Positions 15,583 through 15,622 of a DNA stretch of 15,622 nt are shown here, one piece after another. The translations under genes were made by a program, and so were the position numbers. Under the pieces are notes generated by a model. It ran no database searches, was not told the origin of the DNA, and worked only from the letters and a program-made list of their open reading frames with translations. Positions within the stretch are counted from its first letter, which is position 1. Each line of letters starts with the position of its first letter. Location of the stretch: the NCBI GenBank assembly GCA_964420405.1, contig CAYQTL010000090.1, positions 1-15,622 of the forward strand. The letters are read 5' to 3'. Origin of the DNA: CAYQTL01 sp964420405. GTDB lineage: Bacteria; Acidobacteriota; Thermoanaerobaculia; Thermoanaerobaculales; Sulfomarinibacteraceae.

Positions 15583-15622
15583 GTTCGGTCGGCGCGCGGG
15601 CGGGGACGGGCGACCCGCGCCC

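Noticed and set aside
15594..15620. Rho-independent terminator after the Fe-S carrier
   Set aside because: Only a 7-bp GC stem with a 13-nt loop, no T-tract visible, and the window ends two bases later, so it is not called as a feature.

Overview
This is a very GC-rich window (well above 70 % G+C by eye) with 14 densely packed protein genes. It has no rRNA, tRNA, CRISPR array, insertion sequence or prophage that I can recognise. The longest stretch without a gene is about 174 bp (14660-14833). The mixture suggests a GC-rich environmental bacterium, perhaps Acidobacteriota, Myxococcota or a related lineage. It includes a glutathione-type CGFS glutaredoxin, an ArsA-family ATPase pair, a FadD-type long-chain ligase, a lipobox-bearing sulfatase-fold lipoprotein and a UbiE-like methyltransferase. 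No phylogenetic marker is present, so the taxonomy is only a suggestion.

Region 1 (51-443) holds a small SpoIIAA/STAS-like protein on the plus strand. It runs tail to tail into region 2.

Region 2 (415-6219) looks like the core of a type II fatty-acid/polyketide-like biosynthetic locus arranged around a divergent promoter near 3914-3922. Leftward runs ACP, a catalytically complete ketosynthase (KS-alpha), a ketosynthase homologue with Gln in place of the active Cys (KS-beta/chain-length-factor-like) and a family 2 glycosyltransferase. Every junction there is a 4-bp stop/start overlap. Rightward runs an acyl/aryl-AMP ligase and a membrane-anchored polysaccharide deacetylase, again with a 4-bp overlap. 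A plausible scheme is that the ligase activates a starter acid, the ACP/KS/CLF trio elongates it, and the glycosyltransferase and deacetylase act on a sugar or lipid carrier. No ketoreductase, dehydratase, thioesterase or transporter is in the window, so the product cannot be predicted. Aryl-polyene-like chemistry is one candidate. A 10-base run of N interrupts the glycosyltransferase at its metal-binding motif.

Region 3 (6203-10824) holds a UbiE-like methyltransferase and a secreted CAP-domain protein (both leftward). Divergent from the CAP gene is a large alkaline-phosphatase/sulfatase-fold lipoprotein with Thr where sulfatases carry the formylglycine Cys/Ser.

Region 4 (10894-14659, leftward) is an apparent operon of a long-chain acyl-CoA ligase and two ArsA/GET3-family ATPases. 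The second ATPase lacks the signature P-loop lysine.

Region 5 (14660-15582, rightward) is an iron-sulfur pair: a CGFS monothiol glutaredoxin translationally coupled to an A-type Fe-S carrier. It is preceded by a leader with a strong 9-bp hairpin. Several genes (63, 6952 reverse, 8620) have a TANNNT box 6-7 nt upstream of the ATG and no Shine-Dalgarno sequence, which points to leaderless transcripts.
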